This document shows positions 1 to 12,911 of a DNA stretch of 64,000 nt, piece after piece. A model generated the notes under the pieces. That model was not told where the DNA came from. It was given only the letters and a program-made list of their open reading frames with translations, and made no database searches. This DNA is from Symbiodinium natans. Its lineage: Eukaryota > Sar > Dinophyceae > Suessiales > Symbiodiniaceae. The first letter of the stretch is position 1. Each line of letters starts with the position of its first letter. The stretch is taken from contig CAJNDS010000513.1 in the NCBI GenBank assembly GCA_905221605.1, positions 25,001-89,000 on the forward strand. Reading direction: 5' to 3'. Both the position numbers and the translations under genes were made by a program.

Positions 1-183
1 TTTAGGGTTTCGGGTTTCGGGTTTGGGTTTAGGGTTTAGGGTTTTTGGAGGTTATGATAGTGGAACTATACAAGGGCCATACGGGAATCATCCTAGTAAT
101 GGAACCCGACCCCTATATTAAACCCCAAAAAACTTCGACAAAAGACTGCAGCATCCCATCTTGTACAAGGAACCAATCAGGAT

Positions 184-352
184 CTCTTTAGGGTTTAGGG
201 TTTAGGGTTTAGGGTTTGGGTTTGAGGGTTTAGGGTTTAGGGTTTAGGGTTTAGGGTTTAGGGTTTAGGGTTTAGGGTTTAGGGTTTAGGGTTTAGGGTT
301 TAGGGTTTAGGGTTTAGGGTTTAGGGTTTAGGGTTTAGGGTTTAGGTGGTTC
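184..352 (+). repeat. Telomere-like TTTAGGG block
   Basis: About 23 nearly perfect TTTAGGG copies with one GTTTGAGGG irregularity near 226. The block is followed directly by a family D palindromic element. Confidence 0.95.
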
Positions 353-362
353 GGTCTTAAGT

Positions 363-460
363 AGGGATGTTCCCTCTTAGACAAACAGTCCTTGCTAGGG
401 ATGATAGACCCCCCTAGTAGAGTCCCTACTACGAAGCTGTTAGTATAAGGGGAACATCCC
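363..460. mobile_element. Family D MITE-like palindrome, copy 1
   Basis: The element starts GGGATGTTCC and ends GGAACATCCC, which are exact inverted repeats. Inner arms (CAGTCCTTG near 387 and AAGCTGTTAG near 434) pair imperfectly. It is about 98 bp and non-coding. Similar copies occur near 9870, 19780 and 33846. Confidence 0.6.
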
Positions 461-952
461 ACGTCTTAAAGTTTACAGAATCTCTTTTAAGGAAAATTTG
501 CTTAAGAAGCACCTCAGGACCCCCTTTTTAACTCAGAGGACATTTAACATCATGGCAGGGCGCCCCAAGCCCTGAACCCTAAACCCTAAACCCTAAACCC
601 TAAACCCTAAACCCTAAACCCTAAACCCTAAACCCTAAACCCTAACCCTTGCCACCCTGAGCTGGCTCGGCTTGAAGGACCTCTCCTCCAGTCTCCCCAG
701 GCCCGACAGCCTCAACTCGGAAGCCTACACTCTGAGCCGTAAACCCTGAAGCCTGAACCCTGAATTCTAAAAACCCCAAACTGTAAAGCCTGAACCCCTC
801 GAAACTCAAAGCCCTGAACCCTAAAACTCAAACTCGCAGCTCCAGAAACCCCCTGCGTTGTCCCCGCCCCTCACAGCCTCTCTCTGCCATTGGCACAGCC
901 AACGCTGCCGGGCAAGCTTCAATCAGGGCCGGCTCTGCACCGGCCTGGAGGG

Positions 953-1083
953 GTTTAGGGTTTAGGGTTTAGGGTTTAGGGTTTAGGGTTTAGGGTTTAG
1001 GGTTTAGGGTTTAGGGTTTAGGGTTTAGGGTTTAGGGTTTAGGGTTTAGGGTTTAGGGTTTAGGGTTTAGGGTTTAGGGTTTA
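953..1083 (+). repeat. Telomere-like TTTAGGG block
   Basis: About 18 uninterrupted TTTAGGG units lie between two unrelated spacers. The following spacer (1084-1230) has no recognisable feature. Confidence 0.95.
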
Positions 1084-2037
1084 AGGGGGCCCAAAAGTTT
1101 AAAATTTCTTTTGGCTTTATAAGGATTTTGGTGCGGTTAAGTGCAATAGAAGTTTAAGAAAAAAAGTTCAAGAGAGTTTTAGATTTGCGGCTAAGGGGTG
1201 TTTCGGGTTTCGGCTTGTTTAAGGTTCAGGGTTCAGACCCTAATTAGACCCTAAACCCTAAACCCTAACCCTACTGTAGATTCAAGGCTCCAAGCGATGA
1301 GCTTAGGAATCGGGCCCCAAGCCTCTCAACATGACCTGAACGTTCCTTGACAGACGGACTTCGGGTTTACCGTTTAAGAGTTGAGGGTCGGGGACAGATT
1401 TAGGGTTGGGGTTGAGGGTTGAGAAACCCCTAAACCCTAAACCCTAAACCCTAAACCGTAAACCCTAAACCCTGAAAGCAGCTCTATTGGCAGGGTGGCG
1501 ACCGCTGCAGGTCTTCGGCCACTCTAAGATGCACCCTCAAGCTTGGGCTTTCGGGCTTCAGGCCGATCAGGGGCTAGGGTTCTAGGCCCTTTGGCCCTAA
1601 ACCCTAAACCCTAAACCCTAAACCCTAAACCCTACACCCTAAACCCTAAACCCTTAACCAACCCTAAACCCTAAGCCCGAAACTGCAGGGCTCTTCAGGA
1701 ACTGCACAGTTTGTGGCCTGCGCCAGCATCTGCAGAAGCTTGTTCTGCGAATCTTCAGTGGAGTCTGCCTTCAGCTTGGTTAGGGTTCAGGATTTAGGGT
1801 TTGGGGTTTACGGTTTAGGGTTTAGGGTTTAGGGTTTAGGGTTTAGGGTTTAGGGTTTAGGGTTTAGGGTGGATCCCTAAACCTCCAAACCCAGCCCCAA
1901 GTTTGTCAGGGCTCAGCTATGTTGGGTGCCCCAAAGCCAGCCCGAACCCCCGGAATCCTCAAACCCACAGGCGCCACGCCACTGCACCTCGAAGCCCCCC
2001 CTTATCCCAACACATCCCTAAACCCGACAACCTAAGT

Positions 2038-2112
2038 AAACCCTAAACCCTAAACCCTAAACCCTAAACCCTAAACCCTAAACCCTAAACCCTAAACCCT
2101 AAACCCTAAACC
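2038..2112 (-). repeat. Telomere-like CCCTAAA block
   Basis: About ten uninterrupted CCCTAAA units lie in the orientation opposite to the block near 1810-1870. The pair is one of many orientation switches in the mosaic. Confidence 0.95.
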
Positions 2113-2359
2113 TCCCCCTAAACCCCAAATTCCTCGCCACGAGGCAGCGTCCGCCTTCAGAACAGCCAGGGAAGACTCGATGGCAGCCTGCGTGCACCCC
2201 GGAGCCATGCGCAAGGTTCGGGTTTGGGGTTTGGGGTTTAGGGTTTAGGGTGTTGGGGTTAGGGTTTAGTGTTTAGGGTTTAGGGCTTAAAGGGCTTAAA
2301 GGGCTTAGGGTTTGGTAAGTTAGGATTCGGCGAATCTTCCGGTAAAGAAAACAAGCACA

Positions 2360-2420
2360 AAAAACACACACACACACACATTTTAACTAACTAACTAACT
2401 ATCGAACGAACTAACAAACT
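2360..2420. repeat. CA and CTAA microsatellites
   Basis: A (CA)n run at about 2364-2381 is followed by CTAA tetramers at about 2388-2420. Both are short and uninterrupted enough to be ordinary microsatellites within the telomere mosaic. Confidence 0.85.
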
Positions 2421-3013
2421 AAACCCTGAACCCTGAACCCTAAACCCTAAACCCAAAACCCTGAACCCTAAACCCTAAACCCTAAACCCCAAACCCTAAA
2501 CCCCAAACCCTAAACCCTAAACCCTTGTTTTCGGCCTTCTCTGCAGCGAGGCCGACTCGGGCTTGAAGGTCTTTGGCCGCGGTTTTGCGGATCGAGGCTT
2601 CGTCGGCCTTTGCTTTGGCAACCTGTGGAGGCAGATCCAACAAAGTTTGGGGTTTTAGGTTTAGGGTTTAGGGTTTCGGGTTTAGGGTTTAGGCTTTAGG
2701 GTGATACCCTTGCTAGAATTAAACAGTCATGAGTAGACCATACACCCAGAAGAGCCCCAGAAGCCTAACCCCCCTGCCCCTTGGCACTCAGCAAACCCTA
2801 AACCCTAAACCCAACGCCCTAAACCCAACGCCCTAAACCCTAAACCCTAAACCCTAAACCCTAAACCCTAAACCATAAACCCTAAACCCTAAACCCTAAA
2901 CCCTAAACCCTGAACCCTAACCCCAGAGACTATCTGGGACTGCCGACTTCCGGGTCTGCGGGCGAGGACTTTCCGGCTGAGAGCTTTCGGATTTGGGGTT
3001 TAGACCTCGTGAC

Positions 3014-3225
3014 ACCGTGGTATATGTGTGTATATATATATAGATATAGATATGTGGGTGTGTATGTATGTACGTACGTATGTATGTATGTATGTATGCA
3101 TGCATGCATATATGTATTGGTTTATCTTGTATTCTATATATATATATATAGATATACTTATATATATATATGTGAATATATATGTATGCTACCCCCCCCC
3201 CCCCCCCCTCCAAAACCTACCGTTT
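3014..3225. repeat. TA/TATG microsatellite with poly-C, composite element
   Basis: Stretches of TA, TATG and GCAT repeats run to 3188, then GCTACC leads into a C run of about 17 and the sequence continues AAAACCTACCG. The same order, (TA)n then TGCTACC then poly-C then ACCTACC, is found at 55885 and inverted at 58040. Tyr/Ile-rich frames here are readings of the microsatellite and not genes. Confidence 0.75.
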
Positions 3226-3239
3226 TCTAATTTTCTACA

Positions 3240-4581
3240 CTTGCGTGACATCAAAACGCTTTAAAATTGAGACCGGCTTCCTAAATCCTTTAACCTTATT
3301 CGCACAATTTTCTATTGCATAAACCCCTATTTCCGAAAAAATGAAGCCTGTTCCCAAAATCCTGCTCGCTAGGTCCGAAAGCACGGGATCCCTACATCGT
3401 ATTCCCTAAATCATATTCCCTCAGTCCCTAAATCTGGGTGCGGGCGGGGGGGGGGCGGTGGGTCACTAAATGGCTCACTAAGTCTTCTCGCTAAATCCTA
3501 AAGAGCGGGGTCCCTAAATCATATTCCCATGATTTTAAAAGCCCTAAAGAGGGAAGTCTTGAACTTCTGAAGAGGAGAGCCGCTGCATTCCAAAAGGGAA
3601 TTACTACCTCCACATTTAAAGAAATATTTTTCGTCGAAAATCCGGCTGTGAGACTGCTTTCCATTACGGGGGTTTCCGTATGGGGAAATACCGCCACATT
3701 GAAAGAATATTTTCCGGGGGTGTTCAAAAATCTGTCTGCAGGCTTCGTTTTTGATTTCTGAGCTGCAGTCTGGATCGTCGAAACTACAATATATTCCTAA
3801 TGTGCTTAATAGAGAATGCATACATTGCCATGGTCTCATTATTGCAGTGCCCTGCCTTTCTTACTTATTGCGGTGGGCCGGGGGTCCCACCAATTAAACA
3901 GATGCTCGGATAAAATCTTATCGGGATCCCTAGATCTGGTTCCCTGAAATTAACTCGCTAAGGCCGCCTAAAGGGGGGGGGGGCTAAATCCTAAAGAGGA
4001 GGTCCCCTAAATCCTAAAAAGCATTCCCTTAGTTTTACTCTCTAAATCCTATTGCTTAAGCCTTAAAGAGGGGTGTCCTAAAGAGGGGGATCCTTACTGT
4101 AAATCTTAAAAATGAGCCTCTCCTTCTACATCATAAAACAAAGAACCTTGCTCAGTAGATCTTATCGCTAAAGTCAACAAAGAAGGATCCCTCAATCTTA
4201 TTCTCTTAATTTTACTCCCTAAATCCTATTGGGGAAGGGGGGGTGGGAGGGAGTCACCAAATCCTAAAGAGGGAACCTAAAAAATAGCCTTAAAACCCCA
4301 AAAATGAGACCCCCCCCCCTAACTCATACAAAAGCCCACCTTGCTCAATAAATCTTCTCGCTAACGCTAAAGCCTTAGCGATAAGGTTTGGGCTCCCTTA
4401 GAAAATAGGATTTGGGAACTAAGCTTTGGGATGCTCCCCACTTCAGCGCCTATTCCCTAAATCCTGCTCGCCAAAAAGTCCTAAAGAGCGGGATCCAATA
4501 TAATGATGAAATATGTCCGATTCAAACTTGAATCGGCCGATTCAGTTTTGAATCGACCCTCAAACTAAAGATTGAAGTCGT
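3240..4581. repeat. Degenerate CCTAAATC/CTAAAGAG repeats
   Basis: There is no gene in this stretch. It is full of loosely repeated pieces such as CTAAATCCTAAAGAG and GGGATCCCTAAATC, spaced irregularly. They could be a decayed telomere-like array or a different satellite. The short minus-strand frames at 3491-3839 have no recognisable domain and overlap these repeats. Confidence 0.5.
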
Positions 4582-4681
4582 NNNNNNNNNNNNNNNNNNN
4601 NNNNNNNNNNNNNNNNNNNNNNNNNNNNNNNNNNNNNNNNNNNNNNNNNNNNNNNNNNNNNNNNNNNNNNNNNNNNNNNNN
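4582..4681. other. Assembly gap of 100 N
   Basis: Exactly 100 N lie between unique-looking sequence and a CCCTAAA block. A round length of 100 usually marks a scaffold join of unknown true size, so adjacency across this point is not proven. Confidence 0.99.
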
Positions 4682-7554
4682 CCTAAACCCTAAACCCTAA
4701 ACCCTATCAAACCTATTCTCCCTAAACACCCTAGTATCCATCCGAGGGTCTCTTGCTCTGCTTTGGAAGCCCGTGTGGGGCCGCTAGCTTCGCTGCCCTC
4801 CTCCAGAAGCACTCGGTTCTTTTAGGGTTTAGGGTTCTCTTGGGGTCCCTAAACCCTAAACCCTAAACCCTAAACCCCAAACCCCAAACCCCAAACCCCA
4901 AACCCTAAACCCTAAACACTAAACCCTAAACCCTAAACCCTAAACCAAAACCCGAAGCGGCCGGGCCACCCCTGAGCCCGAAACAGTTAGGGTAGTTCCA
5001 TGGGGCCCCTTATATGCCCTAGAAAGCCCCAAGGGCCCACCCTAAACCCTAAATCCCACCCTTTTCTAGGCTCCCTGGACCCAGAAGATATCCGGCAGTG
5101 ATGGACACCTTCACTGGGACAATGGGTGGAAGGCCACCAGAGTGGCGCCTTGATCCCCCCCTGGGCCCCCCTCTGGAGGCCCCCTGCACCCGGCCCAAAA
5201 ATGCCCGCCTGCTGCCCCTCTGGATTCTGGCCTGCCTCCTCTTTCCTGATCCTCCTCGCACCCCCTTCTCTGGCTACCTGACCTTTGAAAGTTGGAAGTC
5301 GTCACAATGGTGGGAATTGAGGTCGCCCTAAACCCTAAAAGGCAGTAGTTTGGGTGGTGGCCTGTGAAAGCTCAACCAGCACCAAAGAAAATTGTTGGAC
5401 TGCACTAAAAATAAATGCCTTCGCGTGACAAGCCGCCCCCCACCCCCCCCCCCACCCACACACCCACACCCCCCACACCCCCTGGGTGTGTAGGGGCGCC
5501 ATTTCCACATGGTACTTACTGCCGCTGCGCGGTGAGGCCCTAAACCCTAAGCCCTGAACCCTAAACCCTAAACCCTAAACCCTAAACCCTAAACCCTAAA
5601 CCCTAAACCCTAAACCCATACTTCAGAACCCTTTAGAGAAGGTATGGGATCATATTAAGGGACCCTGCACTTCCCTTGCAGAAACCCCAAACCTGAATCT
5701 TTATCGGGTTTGAGGGTTTCAGGGCTCTAGGAGTTTAGGGTTTAGGGTTTATAGGGTTTGGGGTTTAGGGTTTCCCTAAACCCTAGACCCTAGACCCGAA
5801 ATTCTGAAACCCAACAACCCTCAAGCCCTCCAACGCCAAAACCTATGTAGGGCCCGTATAGGGCTCTGATGGGAAGAAGCTCAACCACCTAGACCCAGGA
5901 GTAACCCTAAACCCGAAACCCTAAAAAAAAGAAAAGGGCCTACCTCGTCGGACCTGGGGTGCTCGGATTGGGGTTGAGGGTTTAGGGTTTAGGGTTGAGG
6001 GTTGAGGGTTTAGGGTTTAGGGTTTAGGGTTTAGGGTTTAGGGTTAGGGCTCAGGGCTTAGGGTTCAGGGTTTAGGGTTAGGGCTTAGGGCTTAGGGTTT
6101 AGGATTTAGGGTTTTGGGTTTAGAGTTTAGGGTTTAAAATCAAGAGTTTGTGATTTCAGGGTTTTAGGGTTGTGCGCTTTAAGTTTAGGCTGTTGGTGTT
6201 TTAGGGTGTTGGGGGTTTTCGGGTGTTAGGGTTTAAGGGTTCTAGGTGTTCCTGGGCTTCGAGCTGGCCTCCTTTCTCACGCGCCGGCCAACGAGCTGAT
6301 TGATGTCGAACCAATTGTCCACGGAAGTCACGATCCTGACTCTACGTGGAGGTTCATGAGCACTTAGAACCCAAAAGCAAGTCTACTTCTAACCTACTTA
6401 GAGGACTTAGGGGAGTTATAGGGGGGCTTATAAGTACACATATAATTGGGAAGTACCCTGAACATCCAAGTAAGCACTGAACCCCTCAATCCGTGCGATG
6501 AGATATGCCCCTTTCAACTGTATGTAATGCCGCCTATTCAATAGCATATTGTGGACAAACGGTACGCCCTAAACCCTACAACCTAAAACCTAAACCCTCG
6601 ACCCTAGACCCGAACCCTAAACCCTGGACCCTAGCCCCTAAACCCGAACCCTAAACCCTAAGCCCTAGTCCCTAAGGTAGAGCCTCAGACCCTCACCAAA
6701 CCAACAACTAAACAGCAAATGGAGCTGGTCCGGCCCCGTCTTTCAGTTGAGGGTTGAGGGATTGAGGGTTTAGGGTTAACCTAGCGAACAACAAGAGATC
6801 ACCCCGTCCCAGAGACTCCAAAAAGACTTTTCTGAGGAAACCCTAAACCCTAAACCCGAAACCCTCAACCCAATATACCTTAAGAAGTATTTGAAGTAGA
6901 GAATATCGGGAGCCTCGGGGATTGGATTGGAAACCCTCAGTCCTTTTCCTTCAGGTGTTCTGGCTTTTTGAATGAGGCGTTCCCACTACTTTGGAGTAGG
7001 CCCTGGGAAAAAAAGGTGTGTACTTTTTAAAGTATAAGTTATAAAGGCCGGTGGCCTCTTATCTGTTACCCTTATACCTTAGTATAGTCCCTAGATACCC
7101 TAGTAACAAAAAAGAAACCCTACTTAAAGGGACCACCAACCAATATAAGGTATAAGTAGCTATAACTGGAACCCAGAACCAAAAAAATCCTAAACCCAAA
7201 ACCCTAAACGATAAACCCCAAACCCTAAACGGTACTAAAGTATAGTACTCCAAGACCCACAGCCAGGCCTGCCCCTAAACCGCAGCCCTGAAGTATACTG
7301 AACTTGGAACCCTGGCAAAAACTATAACTTTAGCTGTTTCTGAGGAGTTAAAGTACCCCCAAAAAATCAAAAACAAACGTTTTCAAATCCCCCTCAAGTC
7401 TAAGTAAACCCTGGTGACGCACACACAAAGCCAGGACACGCTACAGACTCTCGCCGCAACCAAGAAGGAGCCCTGAACCCTGAGCCATGAACCCCAATTA
7501 AACCCCAATTAAGCCCTAAACCCCAAAACCCGAAACTCTAAACCCCAAACCGCA

Positions 7555-7738
7555 AACCCCAAACCCCTAAAACCCCAAAACCCCAAAACCCCAAAACCCC
7601 AAAACCCCAAAACCCCAAAACCCCAAAACCCCAAAACCCCAAAACCCCAAAACCCCAAACCCCAACACCCCAAAACCCCAAAACCCCAAAACCCCAAAAC
7701 CCCAAAACCCCAAAACCCCAAAACCCCAAAACCCCTAA
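7555..7738. repeat. CCCCAAAA octamer array
   Basis: About 20 nearly perfect copies of the octamer CCCCAAAA, with one degenerate unit near 7660. This is not the heptamer used elsewhere in the window. It is the telomere sequence known from hypotrich ciliates. Gly/Phe/Trp-rich minus frames across it are repeat readings. Confidence 0.9.
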
Positions 7739-8394
7739 ACCCTCGGAAAGCCCTAGAGCCAGAACCCTTCCCCCAAATTAAACCCTAAACCCTAAACCCT
7801 AATCCCTAATCCCTAAACCCTAAACCCTCAACCCTAAAACCTAAACCCAACCCCCGTGACGCCGAGGCTCTCTCTGGCCGGCGGCTGAGGCGGGGCCTCC
7901 TCGTCCACCGTGGAGGGCGTTGGGGGTGCAAGGGTTTAGGGTTTAGGGGCTACCTTGGGGAACTAGGTAAACCCCAAAACTGAGGCCACATACCCCTATA
8001 CTGGTAGAACCCCTACTAAGGTATATGAACCCGAAACCCTACACCCTAAAACCTGTTAGATAAACCCTTTTAGGGCTCATTTCGTCCCCAAGGTATACAG
8101 ACGTTTAGGGTGAGTTTACGCAGCTTATAAGGCCTCAGGTTTGTTTTCCTCAACCTAAACCCTAAACTCTAAACCTAAACCCTAAACCCCAAACCCCCAA
8201 ACCCTAAACCCTAAACCCTAAACCCTAAACCCGATGTGGCTAAAAGCTTGGAGGTAGTAGACTTGGGGTGCCTTGGGTGCCATGAGATGCTTGAAGCCAT
8301 TCTGGGCTCAAGGGAGCTTGAGGCTTCAGAGCCCTAAGACATGGGGTTTAGGGTTTAGGGTTTAGGGTTTAGGGTTTAGGGTTTAGGGTTTAGG

Positions 8395-8422
8395 GCTTAA
8401 TACATACATACCGATCATACAG

Positions 8423-8501
<79 letters not shown>

Positions 8502-8596
8502 GGACTATACATATATACACATATGTACATACATCTTTGTGCACAGACATACATCTGCCTACCTATCTATATACGTATATGTGTAGACATAAATAA

Positions 8597-8645
<49 letters not shown>

Positions 8646-8868
8646 TATCACTATAAATAAAAATAAATACACAAATAATTATGTGTGTATATATATACAT
8701 AAATGAGTATACATATAAATAAAAATACAAATAGAAATATAAATACAAGTATAAATATAGTTTTAGATAAACATAGAAATATAAATATACATACAAGCAT
8801 AAAAACACAATACACACACACATATATATATATATTACATACATCCATATACATATATATATATACAT

Positions 8869-8911
<43 letters not shown>

Positions 8912-8965
8912 CGCGTACACACACAACCTATATCTACATCTCTATATACACATATACACATATCT
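8395..8965. repeat. GACA and TA microsatellite cluster
   Basis: (GACA)n or its rotation runs at about 8427-8502, followed by TA-rich repeats including a pure (AT)n run at about 8601-8642 and a second TA cluster at 8820-8905. Frames here encode only Tyr/Ile/His-rich low complexity. Confidence 0.9.
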
Positions 8966-9869
8966 GCATACTCGTCGGCCTGCTTGCCTCAAACTTAGCG
9001 TTTCACGAGAGCTCCACATGCACTCAAACACTCGCAAAGCATCCACCGGTGCAACCCCCGACACCATAATCCCCCTGCCCTAGTCCCTAAAACCTCATTA
9101 CTATATACTTGGCCCCCGGAGTCCATATGTAGCAAGTGATTCAAGGCACAAGGCCTCCTCTCGCTTGGGCCGGCGGCCCAGCTCAAAGCCCCAGAAGCCA
9201 ACCGAGAAGGAGGCCACGGACGAAGCGGCCTGCCATCTGGGGTTCAGGGTTTAGGGTTTAGGGTTTAGGGTTTTGGGTTTTGGGTTTTGGGGTTTAGGGT
9301 TTAGGGTTTAGGGTTTAGGGTTTACCTGCTGCGTCCTAGTAAGGAATGCAGGAATTAGGGACCTTCTATCCCCCTATCTATCTATCTATCTATACTTATA
9401 CTTATATTTGTATCTACATGTTTTACACACCCTTTAAGGAATGAGATAACATCCTTCATTGCCTTACCCTACTTACAACCAGTAGGCGTAGGCAATGGCT
9501 CTAATGGTTTGGGTTTTAGGGTTGAGGGCATTTGGGGAATTACGAAGGACAAAAGGTAAAGGGACCGGGTTCCGGCTTTACGTTTAGGGTTTAGGGTTTA
9601 GGGTTTAGGGTTTAGGGTTGGGTATTTCAGATCACAACATAAGGGCCCCCCCCCCCCCCCCCGTCCACATTTCCCCAAACATGAGTACCATACAACTTGT
9701 CATAGGAACTCCCAAAAACAGTACCCCCCCCCCCCCCCAACTCTGGGAAACCACCCTACGCCGTACATACAGGGCTTAGATGGTGGAAGCAAAGCCCGCA
9801 TGAACCTTCCTCTTGTGGAACTTTTCTTAAGCTTTAGAGTTGGTTTGGGGGGTTTAGGTGCTTTGTGTT

Positions 9870-9977
9870 AGGGATGTTCTCCCTGATACTAGCAGTCCTT
9901 AATAGGGATGATAGTAGGGGAAACTATAATACCTAATAATCCCAATTAAAGATTGCTAAAAAAAGGGGGAACTTCCC
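9870..9977. mobile_element. Family D MITE-like palindrome, copy 2
   Basis: Starts GGGATGTTCTCC with an AGCAGTCCTTAATAGGG inner arm, and ends with an AT-rich arm and GGGGGAACTTCCC. It is imperfectly inverted and resembles the copies at 363, 19780 and 33846. Confidence 0.5.
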
Positions 9978-10013
9978 GAGCTTTGGGCTGTAGGGCTCAG
10001 GGCTTGGAAAGGC

Positions 10014-10136
10014 CCTAAACCCCTAAACCCCTAAACCCCTAAACCCCTAAACCCCTAAACCCCTAAACCCCTAAACCCCTAAACCCCTAAAACCCTAAAC
10101 CCTAAACCCTAAACCCTAAACCCTAAACCCTAAACA
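10014..10136 (-). repeat. CCCCTAAA octamer array passing into CCCTAAA
   Basis: About nine copies of CCCCTAAA are followed without a break by CCCTAAA units, so an octamer variant and the heptamer form one block. Confidence 0.9.
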
Positions 10137-11254
10137 GCGTGGGTCAACGAGGGCATGCGGGCCATGAGTGCGAGGGCCGCTAGGGTGTAGGGTTCAGAGC
10201 GGCAAGCCGGAGAGAGCTCTGAAACACTGCACCCACCCTAAAATCCGAAAACCCTAAAACCCTAAAACCCTAAACCCTAAAACCCTAAAAAACCCTAAAA
10301 CCCTAAAACCTTAAAACCCTAAACTCTAAACCCCAGAGGACCCCCTCCCACCCCTAAAACTCTGAACCAAGCCATGCTGGGGGTTTAGGGTTTAGGGTTT
10401 AGGGTTTCGGGTTTAGGGTTTAGGGGGGCGGTCACCGTCACATCCCTCATCGATATACGCGAACATTTCTGCGCTTCGATAAAACATGCGCAGGGCTTTG
10501 CTCAGGGAAACATTCAACCTAAACCCCCCACATCTCAACCGTAAACCCTAAACCCTAAACCCTGAACCCCGATAACCCTGAGGCTCCCAAGTCCCTGTAC
10601 AAACCACCAAGAACCCCCCCCCCCCCCCCCCCCACCCCCAAAGCAATAAGAACCATACGCCCGCAAATCGACCCGAAAATTCCGGGTTCAGGGTTTAGGG
10701 TTTAGCCTCAAAGCAACTCAACTCACCCCTACACGGCCAGAACCACCGCCAGAACCACCCCAAAAACAAATCACAAACCCCAAACCTGAAACCCCAAATC
10801 CCGGAGCCCTAAACCCCTCAAAGAAAGGGAATCCGAGCACCACTGAGCGTTCCACAGGGATTCTTGTTGGAGTAGTTCTCTAGATTAGGTCCCCTTTATG
10901 GGCCCGTCTATAATACGGCACCTTACAGAAAAGGGCCCCCACAAGGAACCCTGATTTAGAGAACTCTCCTTCCCTAAGGGTCCATTTACCTAAGGCTACT
11001 TTCTGTAAACCCCAAGTATGTACTACACTATTAGTTGCTTAAGAACCCCCAAGGACAGTAAATACAACAACCCCTATACTATCCTGAAGAATATTCTTCT
11101 TGTCCGATTGTTCTTATGCAAATAGTAGTATATACGTACGTGGACCCTGAGAACCCTAAACCCTGAACCCTACACCCTAAACCCTAAGCCCTAAGCCCTG
11201 AACCCTAAACCCTAAACCCTAAACCCTAAGCCCGAAACCCGAAACCCTAAACCC

Positions 11255-11352
11255 TGACACCTAAACCCTAAACCCTAAACCCTAAACCCTAAACCCTAAA
11301 CCCTAAACCCTAAACCCTAAACCCTAAACCCTAAACCCTAAACCCTAAACCC
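11255..11352 (-). repeat. Telomere-like CCCTAAA block
   Basis: About 14 near-perfect CCCTAAA units. A block in the opposite orientation starts about 105 bp later, at 11457. Confidence 0.95.
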
Positions 11353-11456
11353 CAGGCAAGGCACGGAGTGGTAGTTGCCGTCGTCATGCGCCGCTGTGGA
11401 GGCAGAGGTCTGGCGGATCCACGCCTCTTCATGCGCCATCTTCTCCTGAGGGCTCG

Positions 11457-11760
11457 GTTTAGGGTTTAGGGTTTAGGGTTTAGGGTTTAGGGTTTAGGGT
11501 TTAGGGTTTAGGGTTTAGGGTTTAGGGTTTAGGGTCTAGGGTTTAGGGTTTAGGGTTTAGGGGTTCCTGCGGTTCAGAGCTCTTAGGGCTTTAAAGGATC
11601 TTAAGGGTCTTCTCCGGCGGCTCAGATTGAGGGGCTTAAGGGTCTTTATGAGTCTTTCTTGGTTTAGGGTTTAGGGTTTAGGGTTTAGGGTTTAGGGTTT
11701 AGGGTTTAGGGTTTAGGGTTTAGGGTTTAGGGTTTAGGGTCTAGGGTTTAGGGTTCGGGT
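11457..11760 (+). repeat. Two TTTAGGG blocks around a short spacer
   Basis: TTTAGGG arrays at about 11457-11560 and 11661-11756 flank a spacer of about 100 bp. Both arrays contain a GTCTAGGG variant unit near their right end, which suggests that the two blocks share an origin by duplication. Confidence 0.85.
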
Positions 11761-12566
11761 TTTGGGTTTTGGGTTTAGGGGTTGGAGGTTCTGGGTCTCC
11801 GGGTTTCGGGAGTTTACATGCGCTGGTCCGAAACCTACGCGGACATCCGGAACCTCAACCTAGACAGACCTGGTTTAGGGTCGAGGGTTTAGGGCTCAAG
11901 GTTTTGATCCCTCAACCCTCATTAAGCATCTGGAGACGGACAAAACCACAACACCATTAATCAAGCATCTAATTAGACTGAACCACAGACCACTGCACTG
12001 CCCTGCACCCGCAACGCCCGATGGACGTAAACTAATTTTTGGCGACTTCGGACTACACCCCTCAACCCTCAGAGGAGAAGCAGAGGCGCGCGAAAGCCCC
12101 AAACCGAAGCGTGAACCCCAACACCGCCCTCCCCCGCACCCCCCCCCCTCCCTCAAACCCTGAAGCCAAATCATGCCGCAAGCAAAATTCCGCAGGGTTC
12201 TCCAAAGCCTTACTTGCAGGAATGTGAAGTAGGGTATATATTTCTTGGACCCCCAAAAGGACACCAGGTATATACACTCACCAATATTAAAAGGGAACCT
12301 TATATACACTCACCAAAAACAGAAATATAAACCCTGCTTCATGTACGTACCTCAAACGAGTCCAGGACTCCCTTTGTTGCAAGGGTCCTCATGCCGATAA
12401 ACATCCCAATGAGCCAGAAAAGAAGCCCTGCACAAAGCTCCCTAAGTAGCAGAGGAACCATAGGATAATAAGGGTACCCTAAACCCTAAACCCTAAACCC
12501 TAAATCCCTAAACCCTAAACCCTATATTCTAAACCCCAAACCCTAAACCCTAAGCCCTTGCCCAGG

Positions 12567-12911
12567 ATGCATGTTCCTTCATCGACTGAAATGTGGGTAC
12601 GGCATAGGCGTGCCCGCAGTCGACGACGTCCCCCTGGCTGGGAAATAAAAACCCTTGTAAACTTAGTTGCTGAGTTCATAAGCCCCAAAAAAGTGGAGAG
12701 AATGTGTGTCCCGGAGAGTACTGAGGTGCTAATATATTGCTGCAGTGCTGAACATTTTCGGATTGAAAATGATGTGCTACGTCTTGTCAGCAACATGTGC
12801 GTGTCGACACTGTGCGATGTGCTGTCCACATCTCAGGTGCAGTGCATGTTGAGTTCACCTTGCTTGCTGCATTGCTGTTTAACTCCCCAAGAAAAGTTTA
12901 ACCTTTAGCTC
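12567..12911 (+). CDS. Unrecognised short open frame, doubtful
   Basis: This ATG-started frame of about 113 codons has a more balanced composition than the repeat readings around it: a basic N-terminus, then a Cys/Val/Leu-rich second half. I do not recognise a domain. Against it being a gene, the internal piece near 12658-12695 (TTAGTTGCTGAGTTCATAAG) recurs near 26366-26400 outside any frame, so at least part is a dispersed repeat. It lies alone in the telomere mosaic. Confidence 0.15.

Noticed and set aside
1-350. A true chromosome end at the left edge
   Set aside because: Blocks in both orientations continue for 34 kb and return at the right side, so the left edge is not distinguished from the other interstitial blocks.
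3519-3839. A 106-codon minus frame near 3.6 kb
   Set aside because: It overlaps degenerate CTAAAGAG repeats. A second frame on the same strand is equally open, and no domain is seen.
5049-5331. Overlapping frames on both strands near 5.1-5.3 kb
   Set aside because: GC-rich spacer with Pro/Arg/Gly-rich readings in all phases. No domain or start context.
7509-7729. Gly/Phe/Trp-rich frames near 7.6 kb
   Set aside because: They are direct readings of the CCCCAAAA array on the minus strand.
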